Program-made: the position numbers and the translations under genes
Source of the DNA: Fonsecaea monophora
Taxonomy: Eukaryota; Ascomycota; Eurotiomycetes; Chaetothyriales; Herpotrichiellaceae
Assembly: GCF_001642475.1 (NCBI RefSeq)
Contig: NW_019174069.1
Location: forward strand, 1-64,000
Direction of reading: 5' to 3'
Length of the DNA stretch: 64,000 bases
Notes under the pieces: model-generated
What the model was told of the DNA's origin: nothing
The model's input: the letters and a program-made list of their open reading frames with translations, nothing else
Database searches by the model: none
Shown here: positions 52,527 to 64,000 of the stretch, piece after piece
Numbering within the stretch: position 1 is the stretch's first letter
Layout of the letters: each line of letters opens with the position of its first letter

Positions 52527-54311
52527 GGCGGTTGTAGTAAGAAGAGAGCAGTACGACTGAATTGCTCCGCTGCAGAAAATGTAAGGAGTGCGGCAAACGA
52601 GCGTAGGATATTCACTGTGTCAGAAACTGACAGTGCAAGAATCGTAGGTGACGTCCAAGGGGGACGATTGTTGCTAGATCCGAACCACCATCATTCCTGA
52701 CGGATACTGAATTGACCGAAGAGAGCGCGAGTTCGACGATGTGACGAGTGTGTCAATGACAATTAGACCCGTGATTCCGTCGGGAAGTTGACAGTCTGCG
52801 AGGCTTGACAGGTGCCCAAGCAACGGATCGATGAGATCGTGGATCGGCTGAGGGATGAGGTGTCGTCTCGTTAGAAAGCGAGGACCCAGAGTCGAGGCGG
52901 AGATTTGGACTTGAGAGAGATTAGATGGATGGCATTAATCGGCAAACAGCCTGACGCTTGGGGCATTCAAAGGAGTGTGTTGTATTCAAAGAAAGTGGGA
53001 GAACAAACGATAAGGTATTGAGTGAAGGCCGCAGTTGAGGATGCTTGGGATGTTGCAGTGCCTCGACAACGCACCATGGCTTTTACGCACATCAACGTGG
53101 CTCAGGAAAAGGGTTATTGCCACACGAGGACGATGAGCAATGTTGTTTAGGCGTAGGATGGGCTTGAATGGGCTTAGACGGAGGCGTGGGAATTTGGCGT
53201 GTCTCAAGATTCAGGAACAAGCTTAGTCGCTGGAGCGGCAGCCCGCACCAGCCCCAATGCAGTCCGTCACGCGGGCATCCAGCACCTGTGAGTGGCTGTG
53301 GCACAGTCGAGTCTACCCCGGTGCTACTCGTATTCTGATGCGCAAAAATAGACCCCGTTCCCCCTGCTTCGTCTTACGCGTTAGCTGCAGCTGTAAGTGC
53401 GCAAGTTGATGGTTCCTTCGAGTTTCGCATCTGCACGACCTCGTTCAGCTCGGTTTCATCCACGATGTGTCAAAACCATGCACGTGATGAATACATCTCT
53501 CTCCAGTATGTGGATTGGATCAACTACAGGGAGAAAAAGGACTGGGAAGCGGCTCTGCACTCGTATGTCAAGTCTTTGGACATCATATTAGTCTATTATA
53601 ATCTGTTTGTAACAATATCTCTTTTCCTGTTCGTGGGGCTCATGATGCCTGTCAAAAGGCCGGATCCGAGGCAATCTTCCAAAAAAAGAAAGCTGCCATG
53701 AAATACAAGAATCACACTCATGTCAAGCCGACATGGTGACGCTCAGTCCACCAAATAAATATACAGCTCATTGCCAGCACCAATGCTCGGCACCTCCTCT
53801 TTTACTTTTGCACATCGGCCATATACCCTGCTGTTTGCCCGTGTGCACTCGGTAAAACACATCCGCTCAGTTCACTGGTTCTGCAATCAATTTGTCCAAA
53901 CCAGAAATGCCAGTCTTGATGAGTGTGGTTCGAAGTAAATCCAAAGTGGGATGTTGCGAACAAGTCGAGGGCTGCTGTGGCCAAATGCGAAGGATAACCT
54001 TCAGTTGAGCACGTCATGATGATGAGGGACCTCGAGGCGAGGATGCCCTGACGGAAGCTTGAGCTAAAACGACGCAAGGCTCGGTCAGTTCGGAAAGGGT
54101 CTTCCGTGTTGATCCTTGGTTTGGAATTCGTGACAGTTTGTTCGAGGATCCCCACGCGTTCGAAAATGTATATCAGGCAGCGCAAGTGACTCGAGTTGTC
54201 ATTTACATCTCCCTTCCAATATCGCAGTCCTTGTGTAACGTGGTTTGTCCTCTTACGCCAAACAGCCATCGTCCTGTTGGGCAACAGCTGATGTTGCCGG
54301 ATCTGCCGGGG
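52527..54311. other. Gene-poor stretch with one doubtful small ORF
   Basis: 1.8 kb between the rhomboid and ssSPT-like genes. A plus-strand frame at 53465-53701 encodes 78 residues with one membrane-span-like segment (LFVTISLFLFVGLMM) followed by a basic tail; it matches no family I know. A 160-codon minus frame at 53802-54284 lies just downstream of the ssSPT-like gene and may be its 3' untranslated region. Confidence 0.4.
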
Positions 54312-54755
54312 TCATGAGCAAAGTTGTGGAGCGCTGGAAAAGGAACCAGTCAGGTAGTATATCAGCCGGCAAAGAGTGTTGACGATGAATGGCTCGAAGC
54401 CCCAGAACAGCGCGTACAGAAGAGCGGTGAAAGCGATAAGGATGACCGAGTTGAAAATGAGTTTCTCGCCCGGGGTCATAACATAGAGTCCAAAGGTGAC
54501 TTCATACTGGTAATATCGCAGTCGCAGGTAATTTGATAGCTTTGCTGGCATCGAGACAAGCGGCTTGCCGAAGGAGCGGTGGTGGGAGGAGGAGGAGCTG
54601 GACGTAGCCAGCAGCTGGACGGCAGCCATGGCCATGGGGGAGGAGAAGTAATTGGCCGAATTGGGAGGAGCAGAGTCGATGAAGAGAGGGAAGGGCTCGA
54701 GGGAATGGTGGAAGTCGGCGGTCATGTTGATATAGAAGAGGAAACCAGAGGGCAA
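54312..54755 (-). CDS. Small subunit of serine palmitoyltransferase-like protein, 147 aa
   Basis: Short membrane protein. Residues from about 73 to 135 form the ssSPT-like unit: LSNYLRLRYYQYEVTFGLYV, then TPGEKLIFNSVILIAFTALLYAL as the single span, then a short amphipathic end. Animal ssSPT and yeast Tsc3 are small activators of serine palmitoyltransferase in the ER; filamentous fungi encode similar proteins. The N-terminal 70 residues are variable and Ser-rich. An alternative start is the Met at 54725. Role in sphingolipid synthesis is inferred from family similarity. Confidence 0.72.
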   Translation of the reverse strand: MPSGFLFYINMTADFHHSLEPFPLFIDSAPPNSANYFSSPMAMAAVQLLATSSSSSSHHRSFGKPLVSMPAKLSNYLRLRYYQYEVTFGLYVMTPGEKLIFNSVILIAFTALLYALFWGFEPFIVNTLCRLIYYLTGSFSSAPQLCS

Positions 54756-56166
54756 GTGGGAGGTAGGTTGGTGTAGGGGGCAACGGATGCGATGGAGGCT
54801 TTGTACTCAGCTCGCGTGTCGCAGGGCTTTTTGATCGTAGATTCGGGCCTGGCGGGACCTGGTTCGGTAAAGGACTGCACTCGTTGGCACAGAATCCCCA
54901 ATGAGGAAATGATCCAAGCAAAGACCAAGCGTTTGATTTGCCGCAGGAGCAGGTGAAATTATGGGACAAGAAGTTTAATGATTAGATCAAAGGGCAGACC
55001 CCAGGATGGATAAGTGAGGAATGTGGATTGTGGTGATTTTAACGAGGCTGGAAAGGGAGAAGTGATGAATTGGGGTGGTGGATGCAGCGCAGTTTGCTGA
55101 CTCGTACCGACGTCAGGTACTGGGTCACGAATTGCGAGGCACTTGGAAACAGAGCAATTCTCGAGTCTCGATACAAGGTTTCCTCACGTCTAGGAGCTTC
55201 AGCGTGTCGAGAGATGTAAAGCACCAAAAGAACTCTAAGATGTACTCCCCCTCTCCCATTTATGGAGGTTGATCACGATACCACCCGCTGCCCTGGGATT
55301 TCCAATGCCTCATGCGCCAAAATGAACACGAGGGAAAAAATTGGGCATATGGGGCAAAGAGGGCAAATAGGTAAAGGGCCGGCATTACTCGGATTTGCGG
55401 GACACGCTGGATGACCAACAATTGGTTCAGCCTGTCAACCAAGCGACTAAGCGACCCTGCTGGTCTGCAACCAATATATTCATCCGGAATATGCGGCTCA
55501 AGGTTGGGAATTTCATTATTATTATTATTGTGGGCAGTCGACCGCCTCGGCGCCGTTTCGCTCTTCTGCCCACACTACCACACTACCCCTTTGGTGCACC
55601 CGCCACCCACCCCCCAATATGTACGATGATGTGATATTTCTCTCGTCGTCTTCTTGTCCTTGCTGCTCAGATGATGTCGACCCTCTCAGTTCAGACCTGC
55701 TGACTACGCTCCCAACCTACGAGTCATTCGATCAGAAGTTCCATTCATCATGACTTCTTGATCTCTGACAGCATTATCGTCCTTCCGCCCCATCCGGGCT
55801 CGCCGTCCACCGCGCCCCTCTTTATTCTCCCTCTGAACGATCATTCCTCGTATTCTCCATCCTCATGCCCTCTCGTTCTCTAAGCAATCCCCAGTTAGGC
55901 CGTGGTTCCTGAAAAGAGAGGACAGGTGGACACAACAAAAAACACTCCGATGGAGCATGTTACTAAAGAGTTGTGGCTCGGGACCGTCCTCTCGGGCGCC
56001 ACTTGCTCAGTCAAGACGGTAGTATTTTGTGGATATTACCTCGTATAGTCTCTACAAGTACAAGTTGTCGTCATGGACTCTGAACCATTACCCTGAACCC
56101 CGCTAAAAATCCACTCCCGGTCAAAACTTTTCTTCAACATCCATAAACACCCCGTTGCTCTTGCCT
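54756..56166. other. Intergenic, nothing recognised
   Basis: 1.4 kb between two minus-strand genes. It should contain the ssSPT-like gene's promoter and the 3' end of the next gene. An ATT trinucleotide run lies near 55516-55528; no coding signal is convincing. Confidence 0.5.
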
Positions 56167-58974
56167 TCATGCTCCAGGTGGTGGTAGGTTCAAGTCGAAT
56201 TCTTCTTGATCATGGGCAACTCTTCCCACGATGCAATTGATCTCATTCGACGGAATCAGCCCCGGGGTGCGATCTGGAAGTCGGTGCGTCTCCAGATGTG
56301 CTAGGAAAGCTTGCAGTCCTGTGAATGTGGGTGTCACGTTAACTGTTGTCGCTTTCTTCTCTCCAAACACACCTAGCCTGGCCAGCTGCGTCGACATTCC
56401 GTCCTCGATCCAGCCTTTGGCCACTCCCTCCACACAACAGAAGTAACAGGCGAACACGTCGCCACTATTCATTGCATCGCCGATCGTCAACTTCTTGGAC
56501 ACATGACATTTGGCCAGTAGGTTCCATCGATATTTAATGCCTCCTTCAGAATATCGTACTTTGGTATCGTACGTCTTCTCAGCCTTGACCGCGCCACGTC
56601 CACCGCTCGGCAGCGCCCTTGAGACTAATGCTGGTCCTTCGAAATTGCACTTGGTGCAGCGCCAGAAATGTTCTTGACCTTTTGGCCCCTTGCGGTGTTC
56701 GAGCGAGAAACCCTTTTTGCGTGCGCCGAGTTGTTGCCTCACTGCACCCTTGCAGAATCCAGCAAGATTCGATTCACTCGGCAAGTTGAGCTGCGATCGC
56801 GCTATTTGCAATTGAGGTGGACCTGCAGGGGTCGATGCCAGCCGCATAGTAGATTCTAGTGACGCACTTTCAGATGTGGATTTCACCGTGATGCTGTCCG
56901 ACATGCCATCCACGGACTGCGCCGTCGGCGAAGTTGGGCTGTTCAATGTGGCTATGTGCTCACTGCCACTCACGTCGAGCACTTTTGGCTTCACGTAGCG
57001 AGGCAGTCTGTTGAATTGCGCCTCCAATGCTGAGGGTGCAGGCTTGTGTATTGCCTCGGCGATTCCAGGGGGCAGTCCCCTGCGAATCGCGAATGATCCT
57101 ATTTTGGACCCATTCGAACCAGTAGATCGAATCGACAGCGGTCGTGGAACTGAAGGAATCGGCGGCACCTGTGTAGAGCAACACAGTTAGTTCTCGTTAA
57201 GCCCGGCATTGCTGTTTGACTTACCCTTTGCTGGAAAAGAGGATCAGGTAGAACGGGCAGCATTTCACCCCCAGCGTTGCTGGTCTGGGGCCTGGAGATA
57301 GGCGAACTCGTTGTCGGTTGGTTCTGTAATATATTTGGATTCTGGTATCCATGCCACATCGACTGCTGCACTTGCTGTTGTAAATGGGGAGGCAGCTGTT
57401 GCAAAAGGCTTTGGTACTGTTGTTCTAGATCTGCAGCTGCTGGGGGACGACTCCGAGGTTCCGACGGGGCGACGAATTCCAGGGTGCTGTAGTCAGGATT
57501 TAACGGAACGGCCTGTCGTTGGTTTGATGACATCGTCGTCGACATGTTTGGCTTCATGGCTTCCCTTTCCTGTGTTTGTTCTGCTTCAGGGGCCAGGTTA
57601 TGGTCAAGCTCGTGGATCTGGGCTGGAAGAACTGGCACGGAAGCCGGGTTGTCTTGTCCTATTCGAGGACTGCGCTCTTGGAAAGTGCTCTGTGGCACAG
57701 GGCTATACTGTACAGCTGGCGGCGGCTGATAAAAAGCCGACTCCTTCGGAAACCTTTGCCCTTTTTCGTCACTCGTATAGATCGGTCCCGTCAAGTTCGG
57801 TCTGTATGGTGGCGGGTCCGCATTTGTTGACAGAGAGCTGTCCTCGAGTTGCTGGGACACAGCGCCTTGGCTTGCCTGTCTCTGCATAGGAAATGGGAGA
57901 GCCGGCACATTGTCTTCGCCTGGCGTGCGGCTCTTGGGCGCGTCGCTCATGTAAGATAATGTTGAATTCATGGAGGTCCTCCGTTGCGGTGCCAAACCAC
58001 CAGATGGTTTACGGTCATGCCCGACGGCTGTCCTTGAGCTGTATGTAGTATAGGATGTGCCCGATTGAGTGTCGTATGGTCTTCCGCCGAACGACGAATG
58101 TGTACTGCGGCTACTTGAATAAGCTAGCGATCCAGGCAACTGGACCTTGTCGGAGTCATCGATATATGGACGGGCAATTTGCTTCATTGCCGCGGTAGCT
58201 GTCGACATGCGCTGGTAAAGCTGACCTAGGCATACTGTTGCATTGACCCGACAATCGTCTGATGTTTCCTTCAACATGTGGAGGTTTAGAGTTGCTTCAT
58301 CCATAAAAACCTCCCTCAGATGCGAAATTACTGCCTGCTGCAAGTTGATGAGGATGTCTTTCATCTGCTCTCGAGCGATAGCGTCCCCTCGGGCATATGT
58401 CTCGCCAAAGCGACGAACGTCGTGGTCGTACAAGCTCTGCACCGCGGTACCCCCTAGCGATAGAGAGTCTTCCAAATCCTTTGTCAACTCCTCTGGCAGA
58501 ATGAACTCCTCCGAAGATTGTTTATTCTTGAGCCGCTGTACCAACTTTGAAGCATCGCGGTAGGCACCAACAACTGTACGCAAGACGAATTAGTGAGTGG
58601 TTTGAGGACAACTAGCTTGACTGAACGTGGCACTCATTCATTCGGACTTCGGACATGTCGAGGCTGCAATCCCACTCAACTCGTAGAGTAGGTCCAGTTG
58701 ATCGCCACTGTTGCACAAGCCGATCTCAGAATAGCATCGTCGGTGTAGCCTTGTCAACAATATTGAGGCTCCGTGCGCGCCTTGTCCCAGCTTTCCGGAA
58801 TATTGACCTATTCAGGCAAGACCTCCGACGTCTCTCGTGCTTTCAGGAACATGAAGGGATGCTGACGAGGTTGTGGACGATTCGTTGCGAAGCAGAAACG
58901 ACATAGACAGATAGGATAGGAAACGGAGTAAGCTCACCAGCCTCAACACATGCTTCGATCGACATGACATCCAT
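56167..58974 (-). CDS. Conserved fungal protein with Cys-pair C-terminal domain, three exons, 795 aa
   Basis: Exons 58974-58938, 58573-57225, 57168-56167; joined phases give 795 residues. The 12-residue first exon supplies the start (MDVMSIEACVEA) for the helical N-terminal region VVGAYRDASKLVQRLKNK. That region spans about residues 13-150 and includes predicted coiled-coil helices. A long disordered Ser/Pro/Gln-rich middle (about 160-460) is followed by a C-terminal domain with FWRCTKCNFEG and VFACYFCCVEG (two Cys-x2-Cys pairs, a possible zinc site) and a His/Leu helix FLAHLETHR. I do not recognise a named family. The layout suggests a regulatory or scaffold protein. Confidence 0.72.
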
Positions 58975-60786
58975 GGCTATCGGGCGTGATGCGCAGCCGC
59001 AATTTGGATGTCGGTACTGATGATTGAGGGGCGTATGTTGATCCTGTATCAACTCATCGACGCAGCATTCAAAGCCTCAATCATGGCAAAAGACATCAAG
59101 AACGGAGGAAGGATGAAAGCGAACGCTCGGGCGAAAACATCAGCAGGAGGAAAAGTTGAAAGCCCGGGGAAAGTCTCGCTACTTGAAGGCTGAGGCTGAG
59201 TGCAGGCTATTGGCAATAGAAGTGCTCTACGCAAGTCCCAAAATGGCATTTCACTTTGTGGTCCAGCCTGCACACCGGCTGCCTGCAGCAATAATGGTTC
59301 GTATTGACGTGTGCGCACTCCGCCCAAGCTGATAAAAGCGAGGCCTGTGCTAGTTGGGTCTCACAGCCGTGGCCGTTGTGGATGGTGGGCTGTACCACGT
59401 ACGAAAGTCTCCGTCCAGGGATGGGTAACCAGAGATGGAAGCGGACTACGAACGGCGGGCCAGAACGAGATAAGGATAAAGGCATCGAGACGAATCGATT
59501 AGCACTGTGACACGCTGTTTGACCGCCCAGAGATAGCATCGTGGTTCATCCCCGGGGAGGCGTTCGCCGCCGCGGACGGTGGACTGCAGACAAGGCTTGC
59601 TGCACGAGAAACCCATGCGCAATGGCTCTGGGGATGGGTTGAACTAGGAAACAAGAGTGCGGTTTTGGCACGCCAGGACCAGGCAAGGGGGACAGGGCGT
59701 CAACAAAAGCCATCTGAGCACGAAGTCAGCGACCCGTTCAATTGGCGCAGGGATCCTTGGGCTGACCTTGGCATGCAGCCGCAAAGCCTTGAGGACTTGG
59801 GACTCGGGCATGGAATGGCGTTCTGCAATCCCAATGGCGGAGGAAGAGAGTTCGAGCTGAAAAGAGAACAACACAGCGAGCCCATGTCAAAAATAAGTGA
59901 CAGAGTCTGACGAGAAATAGCGATGAGGAGCGATTCACTATTGGCTCAAAGGTAACCATCATTAGCTATGCTCGGTAATGACACCCCTATCCTCATCGCC
60001 TTCAAGTGACTACCCACAATTCAGAAATGGCATCTACATTCTGTCAGACTTTGCCAATTTTATTCTTCCAGAGGCTCGACGGCTGCTTAGTTTGGTCGGG
60101 GGGATATTCTAGCGCGAGTACGTGGGTTAGGAGGAGAGGAGTCGAGGCGTCGAGGTGGGTTGGTGGTGAGTGTCTAGACTCGCGCCTCCATCTGCCTCCC
60201 ATCTGCATCTTCCCACTACTACAACTTGCCAGTGTCAACAACTTTCATCATCTCCTCATCAGACCATGTTCCCCTGCAGGCTGCCCGCAATCCCCTGCAT
60301 TGGTCCGGGAAATTACCGCTTTGTCAAAAACTGCCATCATCCTCGTACGTGATGATTGCTCCATGCGATCTACTCGTATCATTCCACGTGCGGAACATTC
60401 ACCTCCTAGTCAAGTCAAGCATTGTGCCACATGCTGCCCCTATCGATAGATCCTAGACCACGGTACACGGCCCGAATCAAGCACCACTACCGAGTACTTT
60501 ACAAGGTTCTGTGACACCGATTGAAAAAGTCCGGCAACCCCGAACAGCAAGCAGTCGTCTAGCACAAATATCCCGCAAGCTTCCCGACCGCGAACGATCC
60601 TTTTGAGTCAAATACCTTGTTGTCGCGAAGCAGTACAGGTGGGGATCTTGAGAAGCGAGAAGAGAAAACAGGGGCAGCTGCAGCAACACGGCGCGATGGA
60701 TTCCTCGTGCACATTCAGTCCCTATTATTATGGGGCACTGACATTAAGACAACCCCAGATCCATCCAGACACATTTTGTCGTTCCC
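58975..60786. other. Intergenic, nothing recognised
   Basis: 1.8 kb between two minus-strand genes with only short, featureless frames on both strands. The promoter of the 795-residue protein gene should lie at its left end. Confidence 0.5.
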
Positions 60787-63033
60787 TCATAAGTGAGCCT
60801 TGCCTGAGAGCAGGCGCTGAATGGCTTCATTGGTCAGAGGTGCGTACCCTGTTCCCTCTCTCTCAATCCAGAACATCCGGTCCTTGGTGCCTTCTGGCAG
60901 CAGGAAGCCTGTCGAGAAACAATAAGCAGTGCGTTCATAGAGAGGGTGTCATCTGGGGAGTGACTCTCACCATCTTTTCGCAGACCTGTCTTCAACTTCT
61001 TCATAATGGTCGAAACCCGTTCGCTACTACTTTCACCGCTCAGACCACCCGAGTCTTGTGGCGCACCATCATGAACCAGAATTCGGACGAAGCGCGGCAC
61101 TGCATATGCCGGCAGGGCGCTTTCTGAAGTACGCAGCCATTCTTCTAGTTGAGACATGATGTCCTGATGAGCTTGATCCGACTGCTCCAGAGGCACTCCC
61201 CTCAAAGTAATTGCTGCACAACCCAATTGTCCATCATACCCGTAATGGTTCATTGGGATGGCATAGACGTTGACAGAAGCAATCTTGGGATGTCTACTGA
61301 TCCATGCTTCTACTTCGGTAGTGGAAATATTGTGACCTTTGGCGCGATAGGTATCTGCCAGGCACCGTCAGCATTTTCACCATTGTTGCGCCCAAGGAGG
61401 AGGTCTCATGGACAATCACGTACCTCCAAGTCGGTCACGAAATTGAATGAATCCATCTTCGTCCTACAAGAGATGTCGGCTCAGCATGCTCTCTCTCCAA
61501 TTTATGGCTTGAACTTACCATCACCATCGCGTCCCCGAATCGAATGTATTCGTCCCCTTTCTCGAAAACATCCCTCAGGGACTTTTTCAGAGTAGCCTCT
61601 GCACCACCCTCTCCGACGTAGTCGTGGCGCCTTTGGAATGGAGGGGCGATCTTGGAAATGGCCTCACCAACCTCTCCCAGCTGTGCCTTGATGCAAAACC
61701 CTGTCTTGGGATCTCTTAGCACTTCCCCTGTCTCGAAATCGGCCCTGATGATCCAGAACGACCTCTGGCCAAACCAGTTACCCCGTATTATGGGACCCCA
61801 ACGGGCGACCTTTCCCACCCCGAGATCGTTCTTGTTCGAGTTCAGTATCGAGGTTGTTCCCTCGCTTGATCCGTAGTACTCTACTATCCAAGGGATTCCA
61901 AACCTTTCCCTGAATGCTTGCCACACATTGGGAGCCAGCCCCAGACCGAAGGCGAGATCAACCTGGTGATCTTTTTCGTTGGGAAATCGGGGATCTGGGG
62001 GAGACTGGACTAAATAACGGAACATTTCGCCGATATAGACGATGGCATTCGCCTGGGAGCGTCGAATGTCGGCCCAGAACTCCCGCCGGGAGAATCGCCG
62101 TGCAAGAATCACGGTCGCCGACGACGTAAATGCGGCCGGCAGGCAAGCGAAGGATGCGGTGCCGTGGAACAGGGGCAAGCAGACATACCACCTTCTGTGG
62201 CTTCCCTGCATGAATGGCCACATTCTTGGGAATCCAATCAGATGTTCATGTCCAAGCGGCCATATCAGAGCTTTGGGCATCCCTGTTGTTCCGGACGTAA
62301 AGAGATATTGCCCGGCATCGGTGGGTCCGACCTTCGGTCTCTTGTGTTTGGGGAAGTCGGCCATCTCTGGTCTGACAGGAGGCAACTCGTCGTGCTTTAG
62401 CAACAAGGTTCCTTCGAGGTGAGGTTGAATCGGAGGGTACGAGTTATAGTCGTACAGAATGATCCTCGGAAGAGATGATGAGACAGGTGTTGAAGAGCCT
62501 TGGACAGCCTCGTCCTGCCCCAAAGCCTTTGCGAGGACATCATACAGCTCGTAAGTTGTGATGCAGACTGTGGCTTCGCTGACTTTGAGACAGTGCTTGA
62601 TGTGGGTTCCGGTAATGGATGTATTGACCGGTGCAGCGATAGCACCGAGCTTGTACAGAGCCCACCAAGAAAAGATGAACTCTGGCGAGTTGTTGACGAA
62701 CATTGCAACCACGGTTCGGTTCTTGATCCCGAGCGCTTCAAATGTTTCGGCCACTCGACCGATCTCTTCACGTAGTTGGCGGTACGTCCAGCTCCGGCCT
62801 TCAAAGACGAACGCCTCCTTGTCGGTGTGGTGGTTCTGGTCATAAGTCGAATGTAGGATGTGGTAGAAGGACCAGTCGTCATCTCCGTATTTTGCGCACA
62901 AGTCCAGCGCGTACTTTTGGATATTCTTTGTTGATCGAATCTGGGCGAGGTCGCTGCGAATCGAATATTTGGCATCGAGATACATGCTGATGCCCGTGAA
63001 CGCCGCGGCGGCGCCAGCAGCGAGCAGTGCCAT
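60787..63033 (-). CDS. FatP/Fat1-type very-long-chain acyl-CoA synthetase, four exons, 686 aa
   Basis: ATP-dependent ligase that activates long or very long fatty acids and may assist their uptake. Exons 63033-61519, 61463-61424, 61354-60971, 60908-60787; phases agree to 686 residues. An N-terminal membrane segment (ALLAAGAAAAFTGISMYLDA) is typical. The AMP-binding motif YLFTSGTTGMPK begins at residue 243. YYGSSEGTT and, after splicing, FRDRLGDTYRAKGHNISTTEV complete the adenylation core. The last residues are AHL, which fits the [SAC]-[KRH]-[LM] peroxisomal signal, so a peroxisomal or dual location is likely. It resembles the Fat1/Fat2 group. Confidence 0.88.
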
Positions 63034-63638
63034 TGCTGCTTGTGTAAGGCCTGAGGTGAAGTCTTGTCAAAGGCTGTGTGGCACGAGGGGGTATCGTAGT
63101 TTCAAAGGGAAGCAAAGAGACCACACACACCCCCTCTCTCTCTGTGGGTATCTGTCTCTCTCTCCCTCTGTCCCTTACGATCCATTTTGGGAAGAGCCTC
63201 GGATATGGTGGAGATGTGATGGGAACGACTCAATAATAGCCGTACAAGCCGTTTTAGTGCGGATCTGGCACCGCGGCTGGGACGAGGTAGTGCAGACTGG
63301 TCCACTCATCGTTGCGGTTTCCTCCAAGTACATTGCCTAGGTACATTGAGAGACTCTTCATTCTCCATGTCTCATTCCGTTTGACGATATGGGGGAAGAA
63401 TATGCGGGGCGCGAATGATGGGGTAGAAAAAGGAAGCCTGCGTCTAGCCTCATTTATGGTCGTCCGTATGTTTTCCAGGTGGCTGTCCGGTGGCGTATTT
63501 TATTCTCTGACGCAACTTCTCCCAACGCGTTATCAATGGGGGATTGGCTTGTGGTCCTTTGGGATACAAAATTAGTACCGTGAACAGCCACCAGAACGAC
63601 CACACAAAAATCCCAGTTTCCGACCCCTCAACGTCGGG
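63034..63638. promoter_or_regulatory. Divergent promoter, acyl-CoA synthetase / DAD3
   Basis: About 600 bases between two divergent starts, with a CA/CT-rich tract near 63121-63175. No gene recognised. Confidence 0.5.
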
Positions 63639-63773
63639 ATGGACGACAGCACCATCTACAACGACTCCCGGCACAATATCTTGAGCTTTACGGACCACTC
63701 ATCGGAAGGGGTGTCGCCCTTGGAACAAGATGTCTTGGACGAATACGAGAGGTTATCGAGGAATATGAAGGAG
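63639..63773 (+). CDS. DAD3: DASH complex subunit Dad3, first exon only
   Basis: The ATG at 63639 opens 45 codons ending at a GTGAGT donor; the rest lies beyond or near the window edge. The segment SPLEQDVLDEYERLSRNMKE is the signature N-terminal helix of Dad3, a small subunit of the DASH/Dam1 ring that couples kinetochores to microtubules. The intron that follows is at least 200 bases and unusually rich in simple repeats. The gene is incomplete because of the window border, not because of damage. Confidence 0.85.
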
Positions 63774-63789
63774 GTGAGTCACTCTCATC

Positions 63790-63940
63790 TCATCTCGTCG
63801 CGTCGCGTCGCGTCGCGTTGTGTCGTGTCGTCGACTCTACCATGCCATACCCTACCCTACCCTACACTTTTCACTCGAAAGATCTGTGGAGGGAGTGATA
63901 TGCCATCCTGCCCGGGAAGCAAGCAAGCAAGCAAGAGACG
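63790..63940. repeat. Simple repeats in the first DAD3 intron
   Basis: Three short tandem arrays follow each other: CGTCG-type units (about 63796-63832), CCCTA-type units (63849-63874) and AAGC units (about 63917-63936). The CCCTA stretch resembles a telomeric unit but lacks the sixth base, and it lies inside an intron. Confidence 0.7.
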
Positions 63941-64000
63941 AAGAAGGGTGCCATCAAGTCTCCCTTCGTCGGATGGATGTAGATGCCATCCTGGGGAGGG

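Noticed and set aside
53802..54284. 160-codon minus-strand frame just after the ssSPT-like gene
   Set aside because: No family resemblance; it most likely belongs to the 3' untranslated region of that gene.
63849..63874. Telomere-like CCCTA repeats near the right edge
   Set aside because: The unit lacks the sixth base of CCCTAA, there are only a few copies, and the stretch lies in the first intron of DAD3 among other simple repeats.

Overview
The window is nuclear DNA from a filamentous ascomycete (Pezizomycotina). Genes are compact and carry short introns (mostly about 45-100 bases, GTRAGT-type donors, CTRAC-like branch points). Gene families typical of this group are present: Zn2Cys6 regulators, an Igo1-type endosulfine, DASH subunit Dad3, a TRPY vacuolar channel and ICE2. 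Eurotiomycete-like black fungi (Chaetothyriales) would fit the aromatic-degradation content, but that placement is inference. No rRNA, tRNA, CRISPR array or intact transposon was recognised.

Left part (1-9.4 kb): a hexanucleotide GGTGTT-type repeat next to a poly-T run, a two-exon glyoxalase-like VOC gene (minus), and two intronless plus-strand genes whose products share a gapless homologous block. They look like divergent members of the fungal DUF7924 / PD-(D/E)XK-like family. The surrounding DNA is sparse in genes and holds a strong hairpin near 8.05 kb.

Middle-left part (9.4-27 kb): a contiguous accessory cluster that looks like an aromatic catabolic or tailoring pathway. It holds an MFS transporter, a Zn2Cys6 regulator, a salicylate-hydroxylase-type flavoprotein monooxygenase, a divergently transcribed TfdB/phenol-hydroxylase-type monooxygenase, a two-domain extradiol ring-cleavage dioxygenase, a cytochrome P450, an SDR oxidoreductase and an enoyl-CoA hydratase ending in the peroxisomal signal SRL. 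The plausible logic is uptake, hydroxylation to a catechol, meta-type ring cleavage, and reduction/hydration of the chain partly in peroxisomes, under a dedicated regulator. The substrate cannot be read from the sequence, and no ring-fission-product hydrolase is visible.

Right part (27.8-64 kb): mostly conserved housekeeping genes. These are MYG1 exonuclease, ICE2, endosulfine IGO1, the SPOUT methyltransferase SFM1, a Fungal_trans_2-like regulator, a xanthine/hypoxanthine phosphoribosyltransferase, DPM3, an armadillo protein, a C2H2 factor, the TRPY channel YVC1, a DUF1989 protein, a rhomboid protease, an ssSPT-like small membrane protein, a conserved 795-residue fungal protein, a FatP-type acyl-CoA synthetase, and the first exon of DAD3 at the right edge. 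Exon limits below were derived by hand from splice signals and reading-frame continuity.
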